A stretch of 64,000 nucleotides of DNA, from contig NZ_CANLGU010000002.1 in NCBI RefSeq assembly GCF_947490405.1, positions 186,001 to 250,000 of the forward strand. Reading direction: 5' to 3'. Position numbers and translations under genes: made by a program. Of the stretch, positions 25,298-34,745 are shown piece after piece (within the stretch, counting starts at the first letter, position 1; every line of letters starts with the position of its first letter). Source of the stretch: an uncultured Algibacter sp. (GTDB lineage Bacteria > Bacteroidota > Bacteroidia > Flavobacteriales > Flavobacteriaceae). The notes below the pieces were generated by a model. It searched no databases, was not told where the DNA came from, and saw only the letters and a program-made list of their open reading frames with translations.

Positions 25298-26149
25298 TTA
25301 TTTTTTTAATCTTTTTCTAACTAAGAAAAATGAAGCTAAACCAATAATTAATAAAGGCCATATATTTATTAGTACAATAATAAAAGATTCAATAAAAAAC
25401 CAACCATTAGAAATACCTTCTTTTGATTTGTCTAAAAAAGTTTTAGTATAGCTTTTAGGTTCTTCAATATAGTCTACTGATTCATATAAGTCTATTTGAA
25501 TTGTGCTAAATGATACTTTGTTTGTTAAATACTTCAGCCTTCCTTGGGCAGATTCTATTTCTTCTTGAATAATACGTAATTTATCTTCAGTTTTTAAGAT
25601 GTCTTCTACCGTTTTAGCATTTTTTCGAAGTATACTTTCATAACGTTCTTTTACCTCAAGCTTTGTTTTTAATCTTGTTTCTAAGTCTATATATTCCTCA
25701 GTAACATCTTTCGTTGTGATATTTTCATATTCGACAAAATCGACAACAGTATTAACTGAATCCATAACAATATCAAAATACTTTTGCGGTACTTTTATGG
25801 TAAATCTATTTTCTTTTTTGTAAAGGTCGTTTTGAAATCTTAGATCAGAGATGTACGCGCCATGTTTTTGAGCAATAGCTTTAATTTTATAAGTAGCCTC
25901 TTTTACATTTTTCACCTTGTATCGAGCATTAGCAGATTTAATAATTTTTAAACCCAAGGGAATATTGCTTTGATCAGTTTTATATTTACTAATTATTTTG
26001 TCTGATTCAGCAATTTCAAAATCTTCAGAAATTTCAACAGCATTTGTCATAACATCTTCTTTATAAGAAGTATTATTGCAGGCAAAGCAAAATGAACACA
26101 GAATAAATGCTAAAATTTTAAATCTACTTTTTAATGTTATTACTTTCAT
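25298..26149 (-). CDS. DUF4349 lipoprotein with C-terminal membrane helix
   Basis: A 283-residue protein with an N-terminal lipobox-like signal (ILCSFCFACNN). A DUF4349 core follows (about 60-245): KNVKEATYKIKAIAQKHGAYISDL, a FTIKVPQKYFD strand, and a long coiled coil with DLETRLKTKLEVKERYESIL (about 160-200). A C-terminal transmembrane helix at about 255-277 ends with RKRLKK. Family function unknown; some members are described as envelope proteins. Divergent from the pair at 26283. Confidence 0.82.
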   Translation of the reverse strand: MKVITLKSRFKILAFILCSFCFACNNTSYKEDVMTNAVEISEDFEIAESDKIISKYKTDQSNIPLGLKIIKSANARYKVKNVKEATYKIKAIAQKHGAYISDLRFQNDLYKKENRFTIKVPQKYFDIVMDSVNTVVDFVEYENITTKDVTEEYIDLETRLKTKLEVKERYESILRKNAKTVEDILKTEDKLRIIQEEIESAQGRLKYLTNKVSFSTIQIDLYESVDYIEEPKSYTKTFLDKSKEGISNGWFFIESFIIVLINIWPLLIIGLASFFLVRKRLKK

Positions 26150-26282
26150 AATTTTATATTTTTAAGAATTATAGAAGCAAACTTATTAGGAGAAAACCTG
26201 TATCTTTTGAAAAGCTCTTGCAAAACACTTGTAAATTGTTATACAATTATTAAGTGTCTAAAAATAAATGCGTTAAATTGAT

Positions 26283-27176
26283 TTGAATTCAGAAGAAAAA
26301 CATCTTTTTAATTTATTGAAACAATCAGTTGAGTCTGTTTTTTCACAAAACAATAGTATATCTTCTCCAATTAAAGATTGGAAAGGAGAAGAAATTGTAG
26401 CTTTTCAAGAGGACTTATTTAATAAAGTAAAAGGTAAGGTAAGTGAGAAATGGTTCTATACATATATAAAAAACACTCCTGATAAATTACCAAGAATTGA
26501 TGTTTTAAATTTATTAAGTAATTATGTTGGCTCTACTAATTGGAATACTTTTAAATCTAATAATGGATTAAAAAAAAGAAGTAATAAAAAAAAGAGAAGC
26601 GTTTCAAAATTTTGGCTTCTAACATTATTGCCATTATTGATAATTATTTACACTTTCTCAGTAAAAAACACTTTTGAGTTTTGTTTTGTTGATGAAATAA
26701 AAAACGAAAATATTACATCTATACCGCTAGATATTATGGTATTACAACACAACGAATCTCCTATGCATTACAAAACAGATAGTCTTGGGTGTTTTTCCTT
26801 TAAAACAAGGAATGATGTTATAAAGTTTGTAGTGAAATCACCTTATCATAAAACAGATACTATTGTTAGAAATATTAATTCTAATAATAGTCAAATAGTT
26901 AAAGTTAAATCAGATGACTATGCTTTAATGTTGAATTATTATGCAAATGGGAATATTTCTGATTGGAAAAAGCATATTGAAAAATTAAACTCACTTATTG
27001 ATAAAGATGTTAAGATATACCGACTTTTTAGAAACAATATTGATATTGAGTTGTACTCTAAAGATGAGTTTATTAGAATGCTTACTATTCCGACTAAAAG
27101 TTTAAAACGAATTGAAATCCTAGACAAAACAATTAGCAACGGGAAGATTGTAACTTTAAAATTTATAGTAAAATGA
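26283..27176 (+). CDS. Unknown single-pass membrane protein
   Basis: A 297-residue protein from a TTG start; no ATG lies nearby. A soluble N-terminal region (1-98) contains LPRIDVLNLLSNYVGSTNWNTFK, a motif seen in flavobacterial regulatory proteins. A basic stretch (KKRSNKKKRSVSK) precedes a transmembrane helix at about 112-127, then an outer domain follows. The topology (cytoplasmic basic N-part, periplasmic C-part) suggests transmembrane signalling, which is inferred only. It overlaps the next gene by four bases (ATGA). Confidence 0.65.
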   Translation: MNSEEKHLFNLLKQSVESVFSQNNSISSPIKDWKGEEIVAFQEDLFNKVKGKVSEKWFYTYIKNTPDKLPRIDVLNLLSNYVGSTNWNTFKSNNGLKKRSNKKKRSVSKFWLLTLLPLLIIIYTFSVKNTFEFCFVDEIKNENITSIPLDIMVLQHNESPMHYKTDSLGCFSFKTRNDVIKFVVKSPYHKTDTIVRNINSNNSQIVKVKSDDYALMLNYYANGNISDWKKHIEKLNSLIDKDVKIYRLFRNNIDIELYSKDEFIRMLTIPTKSLKRIEILDKTISNGKIVTLKFIVK

Positions 27177-27667
27177 AAAAATTAATATATATCTTTTTTG
27201 TTCTGATAGTTATTTCGTGCAATAGTCGTGATGAAAAAATCATGAATCTAGAGACAATAGAGGTGAATGCTAATTATGAAACTGAAGATATTGAGAATAA
27301 TAAAATAAAACCCAATACTTTTATTTATGAAGATTTAAGCACACAAAAGCTACAAGAAATGTATGATTTAATAAGCTTAAAAGAAAAGCATCCTGAGTTT
27401 GCGAAAACTATAACCTCTCAATTAAAAGCTTATACTGATGATAATATAAGCCTCTCAAATTCTACAGATATTTCAATTAAAAACATAAAATTAAAGGAAG
27501 AAATTATTCAAGTTTCAGATTCTGTACAAAAAATGAAATTGTCATACGATATTCTTTCAAATAATTCAATGCAAAAAGATTCTATTTGCGCTATAATAAC
27601 TAGTAATGAAATTTCTTTTGAAGGCAAAAAGATAAAATCTAAGAAAATTAAGTTCAAGGCTTTATAG
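27173..27667 (+). CDS. Unknown lipoprotein, coupled to the membrane protein at 26283
   Basis: A 164-residue protein with a clear lipobox (MKKLIYIFFVLIVISCNS, cysteine at 16). The mature part is acidic and helical, with no recognised domain. It overlaps its partner by four bases, so the two are translated together. Its predicted location is an envelope membrane, on the same side as the outer domain of the partner. Function unknown. Confidence 0.7.
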   Translation: MKKLIYIFFVLIVISCNSRDEKIMNLETIEVNANYETEDIENNKIKPNTFIYEDLSTQKLQEMYDLISLKEKHPEFAKTITSQLKAYTDDNISLSNSTDISIKNIKLKEEIIQVSDSVQKMKLSYDILSNNSMQKDSICAIITSNEISFEGKKIKSKKIKFKAL

Positions 27668-27702
27668 TTTTCGAAACAAAATCATTCGTGTATTAGTGGA
27701 AT

Positions 27703-29088
27703 CTACTTTATATCCAAATCAATAACAGTATCAGAATCAACAATAAACTTCGCTTTTTCAAATTTTGGAGCACCCATAAAACCCTTAGCGTTATTTGAAA
27801 ATGCAAATGGCTCACTTGGGATACCTAAAAAATTAGTGTCTAGTTTTCCATTATTATTCACATCGTGGTAGGCCATTACTGCATAATTTCCTTTAGAGAT
27901 AGAGTAAAACATAACAGAGACTCTGCCATCAACAACGTTACTTTTAGCAGCTTTAATAGGTTGTCTTTTTATATAATTTTCTTCGCTATTTACAAGCATC
28001 AATGCTATTTTACCACTATTTTTTTTAACATTAAAAATTACTTTAATATTAACAGTATTCTTAAAAAGTGAATCTGATAACTGTTTCTTCGGATTCATTT
28101 GATGTGTATTCATCATCGAGTAATCTATATAAGGAATCCCAAAGTTTTTTTGGAATGTATCTACCAATATTTTATTGTCATCAAAATTATAATCATCAAA
28201 ATTTAAAGTTTCAGAATTAATTTTAGCAGCTATAGTTGTATTATCTTCAAAGTTGAAATTATCAAGTTTAATGGTTTTTATAGTTGGATTATTTCGACTT
28301 AAAAATTGAATTTCTTTATTCGTAATATCATAAACTATACTCCATTGTGTTTGTGTTGTTCTAGTTGGTAATAAGGTTTTAAACAGGGCTTCAGAATCTA
28401 TAGTATCATCTAAATTTAATTTTGAAATACTATGAGATAAATGGCAATACCTATCTAAAGAACTCCCTGAGGTTTTATTTACAGTGTCTTTATGAGTTGC
28501 CCAATAGTTTTGAGAATTTTTATAGTTGCTATTCGTGATTAATTGATGATTATCAGATGACTCAATAAGTTGAGTTTTACCATTTATAAACTCGATAATT
28601 ACTGATTTACCTGAAGTATCTGCTATAAAATAATGCACTTTTGCCATTACGGGAATAATCGTGATTTGTTTTAAAGAGTGAATAACTTCGTCTACAGTTT
28701 TATAATTGTCCAATTGAAATTGAATCCATTCTAATTCAGAAATCGTTTTTGAATTTTTGAAAACTTCATATTCGCAATCATCTTGATTCCAAAGTTGTTC
28801 AACAACTAAACCTTCCTCATTCATACCTCCAAAAGGAAACTCTTTTCCTATTTGATTAAAAGTAACTGAGCCATATTTTGATGTCCATGATGCAGTATGT
28901 TCTCCTTTAAAATTATACCCGTTTTTAAAAACACCTTTACTGTTTTTTATGATATAACCATGGCTGTATTGCCAGTCGAAATTTTTAGCAAAATATACCC
29001 CGTTTTTAGCACGACACACAAATGCAGAACATGCTGAGGCTTTTATTGAAGTAAAAAGAATGATAATAGTTAAAAAGAATGCTCTCAT
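27703..29088 (-). CDS. Choloylglycine hydrolase-type Ntn amidase fused to a DUF2141 domain
   Basis: A 461-residue secreted protein. The signal peptide (MRAFFLTIIILFTSIKASA) is followed directly by C20, which after cleavage becomes the N-terminal nucleophile (CSAFVCRAKNG). Conserved FAKNFDW and later NQDDCEYEVF, SNYKNSQNYW and TRTTQTQWSIVYDI fit the linear amide C-N hydrolase family (penicillin acylase/bile salt hydrolase). The last 115 residues (KVIFNVKKNSGKIALMLVNS...YHDVNNNGKLDTNFLGIPSEPF) match DUF2141. The substrate is unknown; an N-acyl amide such as a homoserine lactone is one possibility. Confidence 0.85.
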   Translation of the reverse strand: MRAFFLTIIILFTSIKASACSAFVCRAKNGVYFAKNFDWQYSHGYIIKNSKGVFKNGYNFKGEHTASWTSKYGSVTFNQIGKEFPFGGMNEEGLVVEQLWNQDDCEYEVFKNSKTISELEWIQFQLDNYKTVDEVIHSLKQITIIPVMAKVHYFIADTSGKSVIIEFINGKTQLIESSDNHQLITNSNYKNSQNYWATHKDTVNKTSGSSLDRYCHLSHSISKLNLDDTIDSEALFKTLLPTRTTQTQWSIVYDITNKEIQFLSRNNPTIKTIKLDNFNFEDNTTIAAKINSETLNFDDYNFDDNKILVDTFQKNFGIPYIDYSMMNTHQMNPKKQLSDSLFKNTVNIKVIFNVKKNSGKIALMLVNSEENYIKRQPIKAAKSNVVDGRVSVMFYSISKGNYAVMAYHDVNNNGKLDTNFLGIPSEPFAFSNNAKGFMGAPKFEKAKFIVDSDTVIDLDIK

Positions 29089-29178
29089 TTTTCCAGATAT
29101 TAAAATTATACTCCAAAACTATACGAAAAGACAATAAAAAAAATTGACCTATGGTAAGAAAACCAGATTTAGTAGGTT

Positions 29179-29766
29179 TTATTCCTTTAAAAGTTGTTTT
29201 TTCAGTCGACTTAACGATTCAGGAGTAATACCAATATAAGATGCAATCATATAATTAGGGATAGATTTTAAAACTTCTGGTCTACCTGTTACAAGATTTA
29301 AATACCTAGTTTTAGCATCATCTAATAAAAAAGAGGAAGATCTTTCAAAGAAATCTATATACAGAAACTCACTAATACGCCTTCCAAAAGTATTAAAGGC
29401 TTTACTATTTTCATACATATTTTGAACGTTTTCAAAAGATAATGCTAATAGCTCTACATCAGATAAACATTCTATATTTATGCGTCCTTTACTTTGAGTT
29501 AAAAAACTACTATATGATGCGCAATAAGAGTTTTCAAAATAAAATTGCGTTGTAAATTCTTCGCCATCTTTTAAATAATATGATCGAAGTGTGCCATTAT
29601 TAACAAAATACACATACTTACTTGTAGCGCCTTCTTTTACAATTACATCCTTTTTTTTGAAATGGAAAACCTCAAGTTTATTAACTAGATGCTTTTTTTC
29701 TTCATCGTTAAGATCTACAATTTTAGAAAAGAAGGTTGTTATTTTTGAGAAATCTATTCCTTTCAT
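29179..29766 (-). CDS. Crp/Fnr family transcriptional regulator
   Basis: A 195-residue regulator with an N-terminal cyclic-nucleotide-binding-type barrel (KKKDVIVKEGATSKYVYFVNNGTLRSYY) and a C-terminal helix-turn-helix (RPEVLKSIPNYMIASYIGITPESLSRLKKQL). The start ATG at 29766 shares one base with the stop of the upstream CMD-family gene (TAATG coupling); an open frame 24 bases longer starts inside that gene. No FNR-type N-terminal cysteine cluster. Likely coregulated with its neighbour. Confidence 0.87.
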   Translation of the reverse strand: MKGIDFSKITTFFSKIVDLNDEEKKHLVNKLEVFHFKKKDVIVKEGATSKYVYFVNNGTLRSYYLKDGEEFTTQFYFENSYCASYSSFLTQSKGRINIECLSDVELLALSFENVQNMYENSKAFNTFGRRISEFLYIDFFERSSSFLLDDAKTRYLNLVTGRPEVLKSIPNYMIASYIGITPESLSRLKKQLLKE

Positions 29767-30356
29767 TAAACATGCTTTCCTTTTTCCCAACCATGCTTGC
29801 CTAAATACTGGTTGCCACTTTCAACAGCACCACCTTCAATAGAGGTCCCCATACTATCATTCCATCTATTGAGATAACCAAATAAAGAAATTACTCCTAG
29901 CATTTCAACAATTTCACCTTCATCCCAATGCTCATATAAACGTTTTTTTATTTCCTCGTCAACACCGTTTGGTACTTGAGAGGCTTGCAAAGAAAAATCT
30001 AAAGCAACACGTTCGGCTTCGCTAAAGGCTGGATGTGTTCTGTATTCCCAAATATTATCTAATTGCTCTTGTTCTGCACCATAACGTTCAGCAGCACGAA
30101 TAGCATGGGCTTGACAATATCTGCAGCCTGTTGAGTTACTAGACACCCAAGCAATCATGCGTTTTAAAGCCGAGGTTACACGGCCCTCATTTGCCATTAC
30201 TGCTTTATTTAAGTTTATAAAGGCTTTACTAATAGCAGGTCTGCGTTGCATTGTAAGCACTGAATTAGGACAAAACCCTAAAGTTTCATTAAAAAACTCA
30301 GCAAGCTTTTTGGTTTCTAAATCGTGGTCAGCAGATAATGGTGTTACTAAAGGCAT
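29766..30356 (-). CDS. Carboxymuconolactone decarboxylase/AhpD-like protein
   Basis: A 196-residue protein of the alkylhydroperoxidase-like fold. The active-site motif STGCRYCQAHAIRAAERYG holds the CxxC pair and His proton relay used for peroxide reduction. The context NEGRVTSALKRMIAWVSSN leads into it. Translationally coupled to the Crp-like regulator. An OsmC-like peroxidase is divergent 58 bases away, so a peroxide-response cluster is plausible (inference). Confidence 0.86.
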   Translation of the reverse strand: MPLVTPLSADHDLETKKLAEFFNETLGFCPNSVLTMQRRPAISKAFINLNKAVMANEGRVTSALKRMIAWVSSNSTGCRYCQAHAIRAAERYGAEQEQLDNIWEYRTHPAFSEAERVALDFSLQASQVPNGVDEEIKKRLYEHWDEGEIVEMLGVISLFGYLNRWNDSMGTSIEGGAVESGNQYLGKHGWEKGKHV

Positions 30357-30414
30357 ATTTTGTTTTTTAAATAGTATTTTTGAAGTTACAAGTTAACAAA
30401 AAATAATTCGGAAA

Positions 30415-30837
30415 ATGACAAATAAAGTGACTACAAAATGGTTAGGAAACATGAGGTTTGAAAGTACAAATCCGTCAGGACACAACTTATTTATTGATGC
30501 AGGTGAGGAAAACGGTGGTAAAAGTGAAGGCTATCGTCCTAAGGCCTTAATGTTATCTGGTTTAGCTGGATGTTCAGGATTAGATGTAGCTGCTTTAATT
30601 AAAAAAATGAAGCTAGATGTTGACGATTTTAATATAGAAGTTGAGGCTAACCTAACTGAAGAACACCCAAAATATTATGATAAAGTAGCGATGCATTTTC
30701 ATTTTTATGGGAGCCATTTAAATGAAAAGAAGTTACAACGCGCAGTAGATTTATCTATTGAAAAATATTGTGGTGTTATGGAAATGTTTCGTCAGTTTTC
30801 AGAATTAGATATTCAAACGTATTTTCATAAACAATAA
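30415..30837 (+). CDS. OsmC family peroxiredoxin-like protein
   Basis: A 140-residue OsmC/Ohr-fold protein. The two redox cysteines are C53 (LAGCSGLDVAALIKK) and C119 (EKYCGVMEMF). The motif before the second cysteine and short length fit the OsmC rather than the Ohr subgroup. Probably reduces organic hydroperoxides. Divergent from the AhpD-like gene; recJ follows 46 bases downstream. Confidence 0.9.
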   Translation: MTNKVTTKWLGNMRFESTNPSGHNLFIDAGEENGGKSEGYRPKALMLSGLAGCSGLDVAALIKKMKLDVDDFNIEVEANLTEEHPKYYDKVAMHFHFYGSHLNEKKLQRAVDLSIEKYCGVMEMFRQFSELDIQTYFHKQ

Positions 30838-30883
30838 AGGGAGATACTTTCGTTAAATTGTTATTATATTAATCTATCTCTCG

Positions 30884-32584
30884 ATGCGTTGGACATTAAA
30901 ACCTAAACCAGAAATTGATAAAGTTGAGGCACTACAAAAAGCACTTCAAGTCGATACTACTATTGCAAGTTTACTTGTACAGCGAGGTATAGATACCTAT
31001 GATGATGCCAGAGCATTTTTCAGGCCACGTTTAACTGATTTGCATGATCCTTTCTTAATGAAAGATATGGATAAAGCTGTGGCTAGAATTGAAAAAGCTA
31101 TAGCAGATAAGGAAAATATTTTAGTTTATGGTGATTATGATGTTGATGGAACAACTTCTGTAGCATTAATGTCTTCTTATTTAAAAACCAAACATGGTTT
31201 GGTCTATACTTACATTCCAAACCGATACGATGAAGGATATGGAATTTCTTATAAAGGCATCAATTTTGCTCTTGAAAATGGTTTTTCTCTAGTTATTGCT
31301 TTAGACTGCGGAATTAAATCTGTTGAAAAGATTGAGCATGCTAAAAAATTGGGAATCGATTTTATTATTTGCGACCACCATAGACCAGCAGATACAATAC
31401 CAGATGCAGCAGCAGTTCTTGACCCTAAACGCGAAGATTGTGAATATCCGTATAAAGAATTATGTGGCTGCGGTGTTGGTTTTAAATTGGTTCAAGCCCT
31501 AGCCTCAAAAGATGGTAAAACCGCTGAAGATTTAACAGAATACTTAGATTTGGTAGCTACAGCTATTGGTGCAGATATTGTGCCTATAAATGGCGAAAAT
31601 AGAATATTAGCTTATTTTGGATTGATGGTAATCAATACCAATCCCAGATCTGGAATAAAAGCTATTTTAAACCAAGTTGAAAAAGATAAATTAACGATTA
31701 CCGATGTTGTTTTTATTGTGGCTCCAAGAATAAATGCCGCAGGACGTATGAAACACGGTAACTATGCAGTAACCTTATTGACTGAAGAAGAGCCAGATAT
31801 GGCTGAAAAATATGCTGCAGAAATTAATGAGTATAATCTTGATAGACGTGAAACAGATAAACAAATTACACAAGAAGCTCTGGAACAAATTGCAGAACAA
31901 AAAGAACAGGACCGCCTTACTACTGTTGTTTACCATGAAAATTGGCATAAAGGTGTTATTGGTATTGTGGCTTCTAGATTAACGGAAACCTACTACAGGC
32001 CTACTTTAGTATTTACAAAAAGCGGTAATAAGTTAGCAGCTTCGGCACGTTCAGTTAGAGGTTTTGATGTTTATAATGCCTTGGAAGCGTGTAAAGAACA
32101 TATTGAACAGTTTGGGGGACACAAATATGCTGCTGGATTAACACTTGAAGAAGATAACTATGAGGCCTTTAAACAAGCTTTTGAAGATGTGGTTTCTAAA
32201 ACCATAGATAGAAATTTGTTAACTCCAGAAATTAAGATTGATGCTCAGATAGATTTAAAGGATATCACGCCTAAGTTTTATCGTATCCTAAAACAATTCG
32301 CACCATACGGGCCAAGTAATATGACCCCTGTTTTTATGACAGAAGATTTAATTGATACAGGTTATGGGAAATGTGTTGGGGCAGATAAAACCCATTTAAG
32401 ATTGACTGCTACACAAGCAGAATCGACCAGTAGAATGGTTGGTATTGGGTTTGGTATGGGTGATAAATTTGATATTATTTCTAACGAGAAACCTTTTATG
32501 GCGGTTTATTCTATTGATGAAAACGAATGGCGAGGAAATATAAATTTACAGCTCAAATTGAGAGATATAAAAAAGCAAGAGTAA
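30884..32584 (+). CDS. recJ: Single-stranded-DNA-specific exonuclease RecJ
   Basis: 5'-3' exonuclease in recombination and mismatch repair. The 566 residues have the DHH-family motifs VYGDYDVDGTTS (81-92), ALDCGIKS (139-146) and CDHHRPAD (163-170). The DHHA1 motif FGGHKYAAGL is in the last third. The C-terminal OB-type domain ends with NEWRGNINLQLKLRDI. Full length. MFS transporter starts 10 bases downstream. Confidence 0.96.
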   Translation: MRWTLKPKPEIDKVEALQKALQVDTTIASLLVQRGIDTYDDARAFFRPRLTDLHDPFLMKDMDKAVARIEKAIADKENILVYGDYDVDGTTSVALMSSYLKTKHGLVYTYIPNRYDEGYGISYKGINFALENGFSLVIALDCGIKSVEKIEHAKKLGIDFIICDHHRPADTIPDAAAVLDPKREDCEYPYKELCGCGVGFKLVQALASKDGKTAEDLTEYLDLVATAIGADIVPINGENRILAYFGLMVINTNPRSGIKAILNQVEKDKLTITDVVFIVAPRINAAGRMKHGNYAVTLLTEEEPDMAEKYAAEINEYNLDRRETDKQITQEALEQIAEQKEQDRLTTVVYHENWHKGVIGIVASRLTETYYRPTLVFTKSGNKLAASARSVRGFDVYNALEACKEHIEQFGGHKYAAGLTLEEDNYEAFKQAFEDVVSKTIDRNLLTPEIKIDAQIDLKDITPKFYRILKQFAPYGPSNMTPVFMTEDLIDTGYGKCVGADKTHLRLTATQAESTSRMVGIGFGMGDKFDIISNEKPFMAVYSIDENEWRGNINLQLKLRDIKKQE

Positions 32585-32594
32585 TTATAAATAG

Positions 32595-33863
32595 ATGTCT
32601 AAAACCGATCCATACGCTGCACTACGAATTAAGGAATTCAATATTTTTTTATTATTGCGTTTATTCTTAGTGTTTGGGTGGTCTATGCAATTTATTGTTA
32701 TAGAGTGGCAAGTTTATAGTATTACTAAAGACCCTTTATCGCTCGGAATAATTGGTCTCATGGAAATTATTCCAGCATTTACCATGGCATTATTTGCAGG
32801 TCATATTGTAGATCAAAAGGAAAAGAGAAACCTGTTTGCGTTGTGTATTGCTGCTTTTTCTCTTATAAGTTTAGGGTTGTTTTTATTAACCACAGAGGAT
32901 GTTATAGCAAATTGGTCAACACATTCTATTTTATATGCTATTTATGCCTTGGTATTTTTTGGAGGGTTTTTGCGTTCCTTTTTCGGGCCTATTATTTTTT
33001 CTTTAGTGGCTTTAATTGTGCCCAAAAAAATATATCCAAATGCAGCAACATGGAGTACCAGTACTTGGAAAACGGCAGCAGTTTTAGGCGCACTATTTGG
33101 TGGATTTTTTATAAGTTGGATTGGTGTAGATAAAACTTTATGCGTTGTTTTTGTTTTGGTGGTAATTTCATTTTTTCTGGTTTTTTTAATAAGCAAGAAA
33201 CCTATATTGAATAAAAAAATTGGTGAACCTGTTAAAGAGAGTTTAAAAGGAGGCATTCGGTTTGTATTTCAAAATAAAGCCATTTTAGGAGCTTTGACCT
33301 TGGATATGATTGCCGTTTTATTTGGAGGCACTGTAGCTATTCTCTCTGTTTTTGCCCAAGATGTTTTAGAAGTAGGAAGCGAAGGTTTTGGTATACTTAA
33401 TGCATCTATTTCGTTAGGAAGTATAATCACCATGTTTGCAACTACGTACATTCCTATTAGTAAAAATACAGGTAAAAAATTGCTCATCTCTGTATTTATA
33501 TTTGGCGTAAGTATAATAGGTTTTGGCTTATCTAATATCTTTTGGTTAAGTGTATTGATGTTATTTATTAGTGGTGCTGCCGATGGTATTTCTATGATTA
33601 TTCGTCAGACTATTTTACAATTAAAAACACCTGATGATATGCGTGGACGTGTATCTTCCGTTAACTCCATGTTTGTTGGATCATCCAATGAGTTGGGTGC
33701 CTTTGAAAGTGGTTTAGCAGCCAAATTAGTTGGTCCTGTTGCCGCAGTTGTTTTTGGTGGCACCATGACGTTAATTACTGTTTTTACTATTGGTGCGAAA
33801 AACCCTGTACTTCGAGATTTGGATTTAACTGAAGATATGTATGCTAATGAGATAGAGGATTAA
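32595..33863 (+). CDS. MFS transporter
   Basis: A 422-residue major facilitator superfamily protein with about 12 hydrophobic helices. The N-half has the loop motif GHIVDQKEKRNLFALC (helix 2-3 loop) and SLVALIVPKKIYPNAATWSTSTWK, which is shared with MFS exporters of the enterobactin-exporter-like group. The C-terminal half has TPDDMRGRVSSVNSMF, the matching loop. Substrate unknown. Overlaps the convergent lpxH stop by four bases. Confidence 0.87.
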   Translation: MSKTDPYAALRIKEFNIFLLLRLFLVFGWSMQFIVIEWQVYSITKDPLSLGIIGLMEIIPAFTMALFAGHIVDQKEKRNLFALCIAAFSLISLGLFLLTTEDVIANWSTHSILYAIYALVFFGGFLRSFFGPIIFSLVALIVPKKIYPNAATWSTSTWKTAAVLGALFGGFFISWIGVDKTLCVVFVLVVISFFLVFLISKKPILNKKIGEPVKESLKGGIRFVFQNKAILGALTLDMIAVLFGGTVAILSVFAQDVLEVGSEGFGILNASISLGSIITMFATTYIPISKNTGKKLLISVFIFGVSIIGFGLSNIFWLSVLMLFISGAADGISMIIRQTILQLKTPDDMRGRVSSVNSMFVGSSNELGAFESGLAAKLVGPVAAVVFGGTMTLITVFTIGAKNPVLRDLDLTEDMYANEIED

Positions 33864-34612
33864 TACTCTTTCAATTCTAAAGTTTCCCCATCAAAAACAC
33901 CATAAGTGTAATACTGAATCCAGTCGCCTAAGTTAAGGTATTTTGAGTTTTCATTCAGTGTTATGTCTAACGGTAAATGTCTGTGACCAAAGATAAAGAA
34001 ATCGCGATGTTTGTCTTCTAGTTTGCGTTTACAATACTGCACAAGCCATTCGTTTTCTTCACCCAAGAATTTGGCATCATCATCACCAGAAATAAGTTTA
34101 TTTTTTACTGAAAAATATTGCGCAATCTTCATTCCAATATCTGGATGCCCCCATTGAAAAACCCATTTAAAAAACCGATTTGTAAATACTTTTTTTAAAC
34201 GCTTATAGCCTTTATCTCCGGGGCCTAAACCATCACCATGACCAATAAAAAATGTTTTATCATTAAAGGTAAATTCTTTGGGTTTGTGGTAAACGGGAAT
34301 TCCTAATTCTTCTTCAAAATAACCATTCATCCATAAATCATGATTACCTACAAAATAGTGAATAGGTATTCCGGAATCTGAAATTTCGGCTAGTTTGCCA
34401 AGTGTTCTTGTAAATCCGCGAGGAACCACAGTTTTATACTCAAACCAAAAATCGAATAAATCGCCCAAAAGGAAAATGACAGCAGCGTCGTGTTTTATTT
34501 CATCTAGCCAAGCGACAAATTTTTTTTCGCGAGGATAAGATGCTTTTTTGGTTGGTGCACCTAAGTGATTATCTGAAGCGAAATATATTTTTTTTCCTTT
34601 TGGAATTTGCAT
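33860..34612 (-). CDS. lpxH: UDP-2,3-diacylglucosamine hydrolase
   Basis: Calcineurin-like metallophosphoesterase of lipid A synthesis, giving lipid X from UDP-diacylglucosamine. The 250 residues show the metal-binding set: SDNHLGAPTKK, GDLFDFWFEY, VGNHDLW, GHGDGLG and FGHRHLP. In the first motif Asn replaces the usual D-x-H neighbour, as is typical for Bacteroidetes members. Single-gene unit. Cassette 3 lies just upstream. Confidence 0.92.
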   Translation of the reverse strand: MQIPKGKKIYFASDNHLGAPTKKASYPREKKFVAWLDEIKHDAAVIFLLGDLFDFWFEYKTVVPRGFTRTLGKLAEISDSGIPIHYFVGNHDLWMNGYFEEELGIPVYHKPKEFTFNDKTFFIGHGDGLGPGDKGYKRLKKVFTNRFFKWVFQWGHPDIGMKIAQYFSVKNKLISGDDDAKFLGEENEWLVQYCKRKLEDKHRDFFIFGHRHLPLDITLNENSKYLNLGDWIQYYTYGVFDGETLELKEY

Positions 34613-34682
34613 GCGTAAATATACTAATTCCTTCGCATGCAGGAATCGTTGCTTTTAATATTTATAAACTGTTTTATATGAT

Positions 34683-34713
34683 TTGACTTTGTCAGAAAAA
34701 TTGACGAACTTCG
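34683..34713 (+). promoter_or_regulatory. Cassette 3 promoter-like segment
   Basis: TTGACTTTGTCA (34683-34694) is identical to cassette 1. The -7 position reads GAACTTCG (34706-34713), one base off TAnnTTCG, so the promoter may be weaker than in cassettes 1 and 2. Confidence 0.45.
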
Positions 34714-34745
34714 TTTAACATTTGTTGGCATTAATTTAAAACCGA

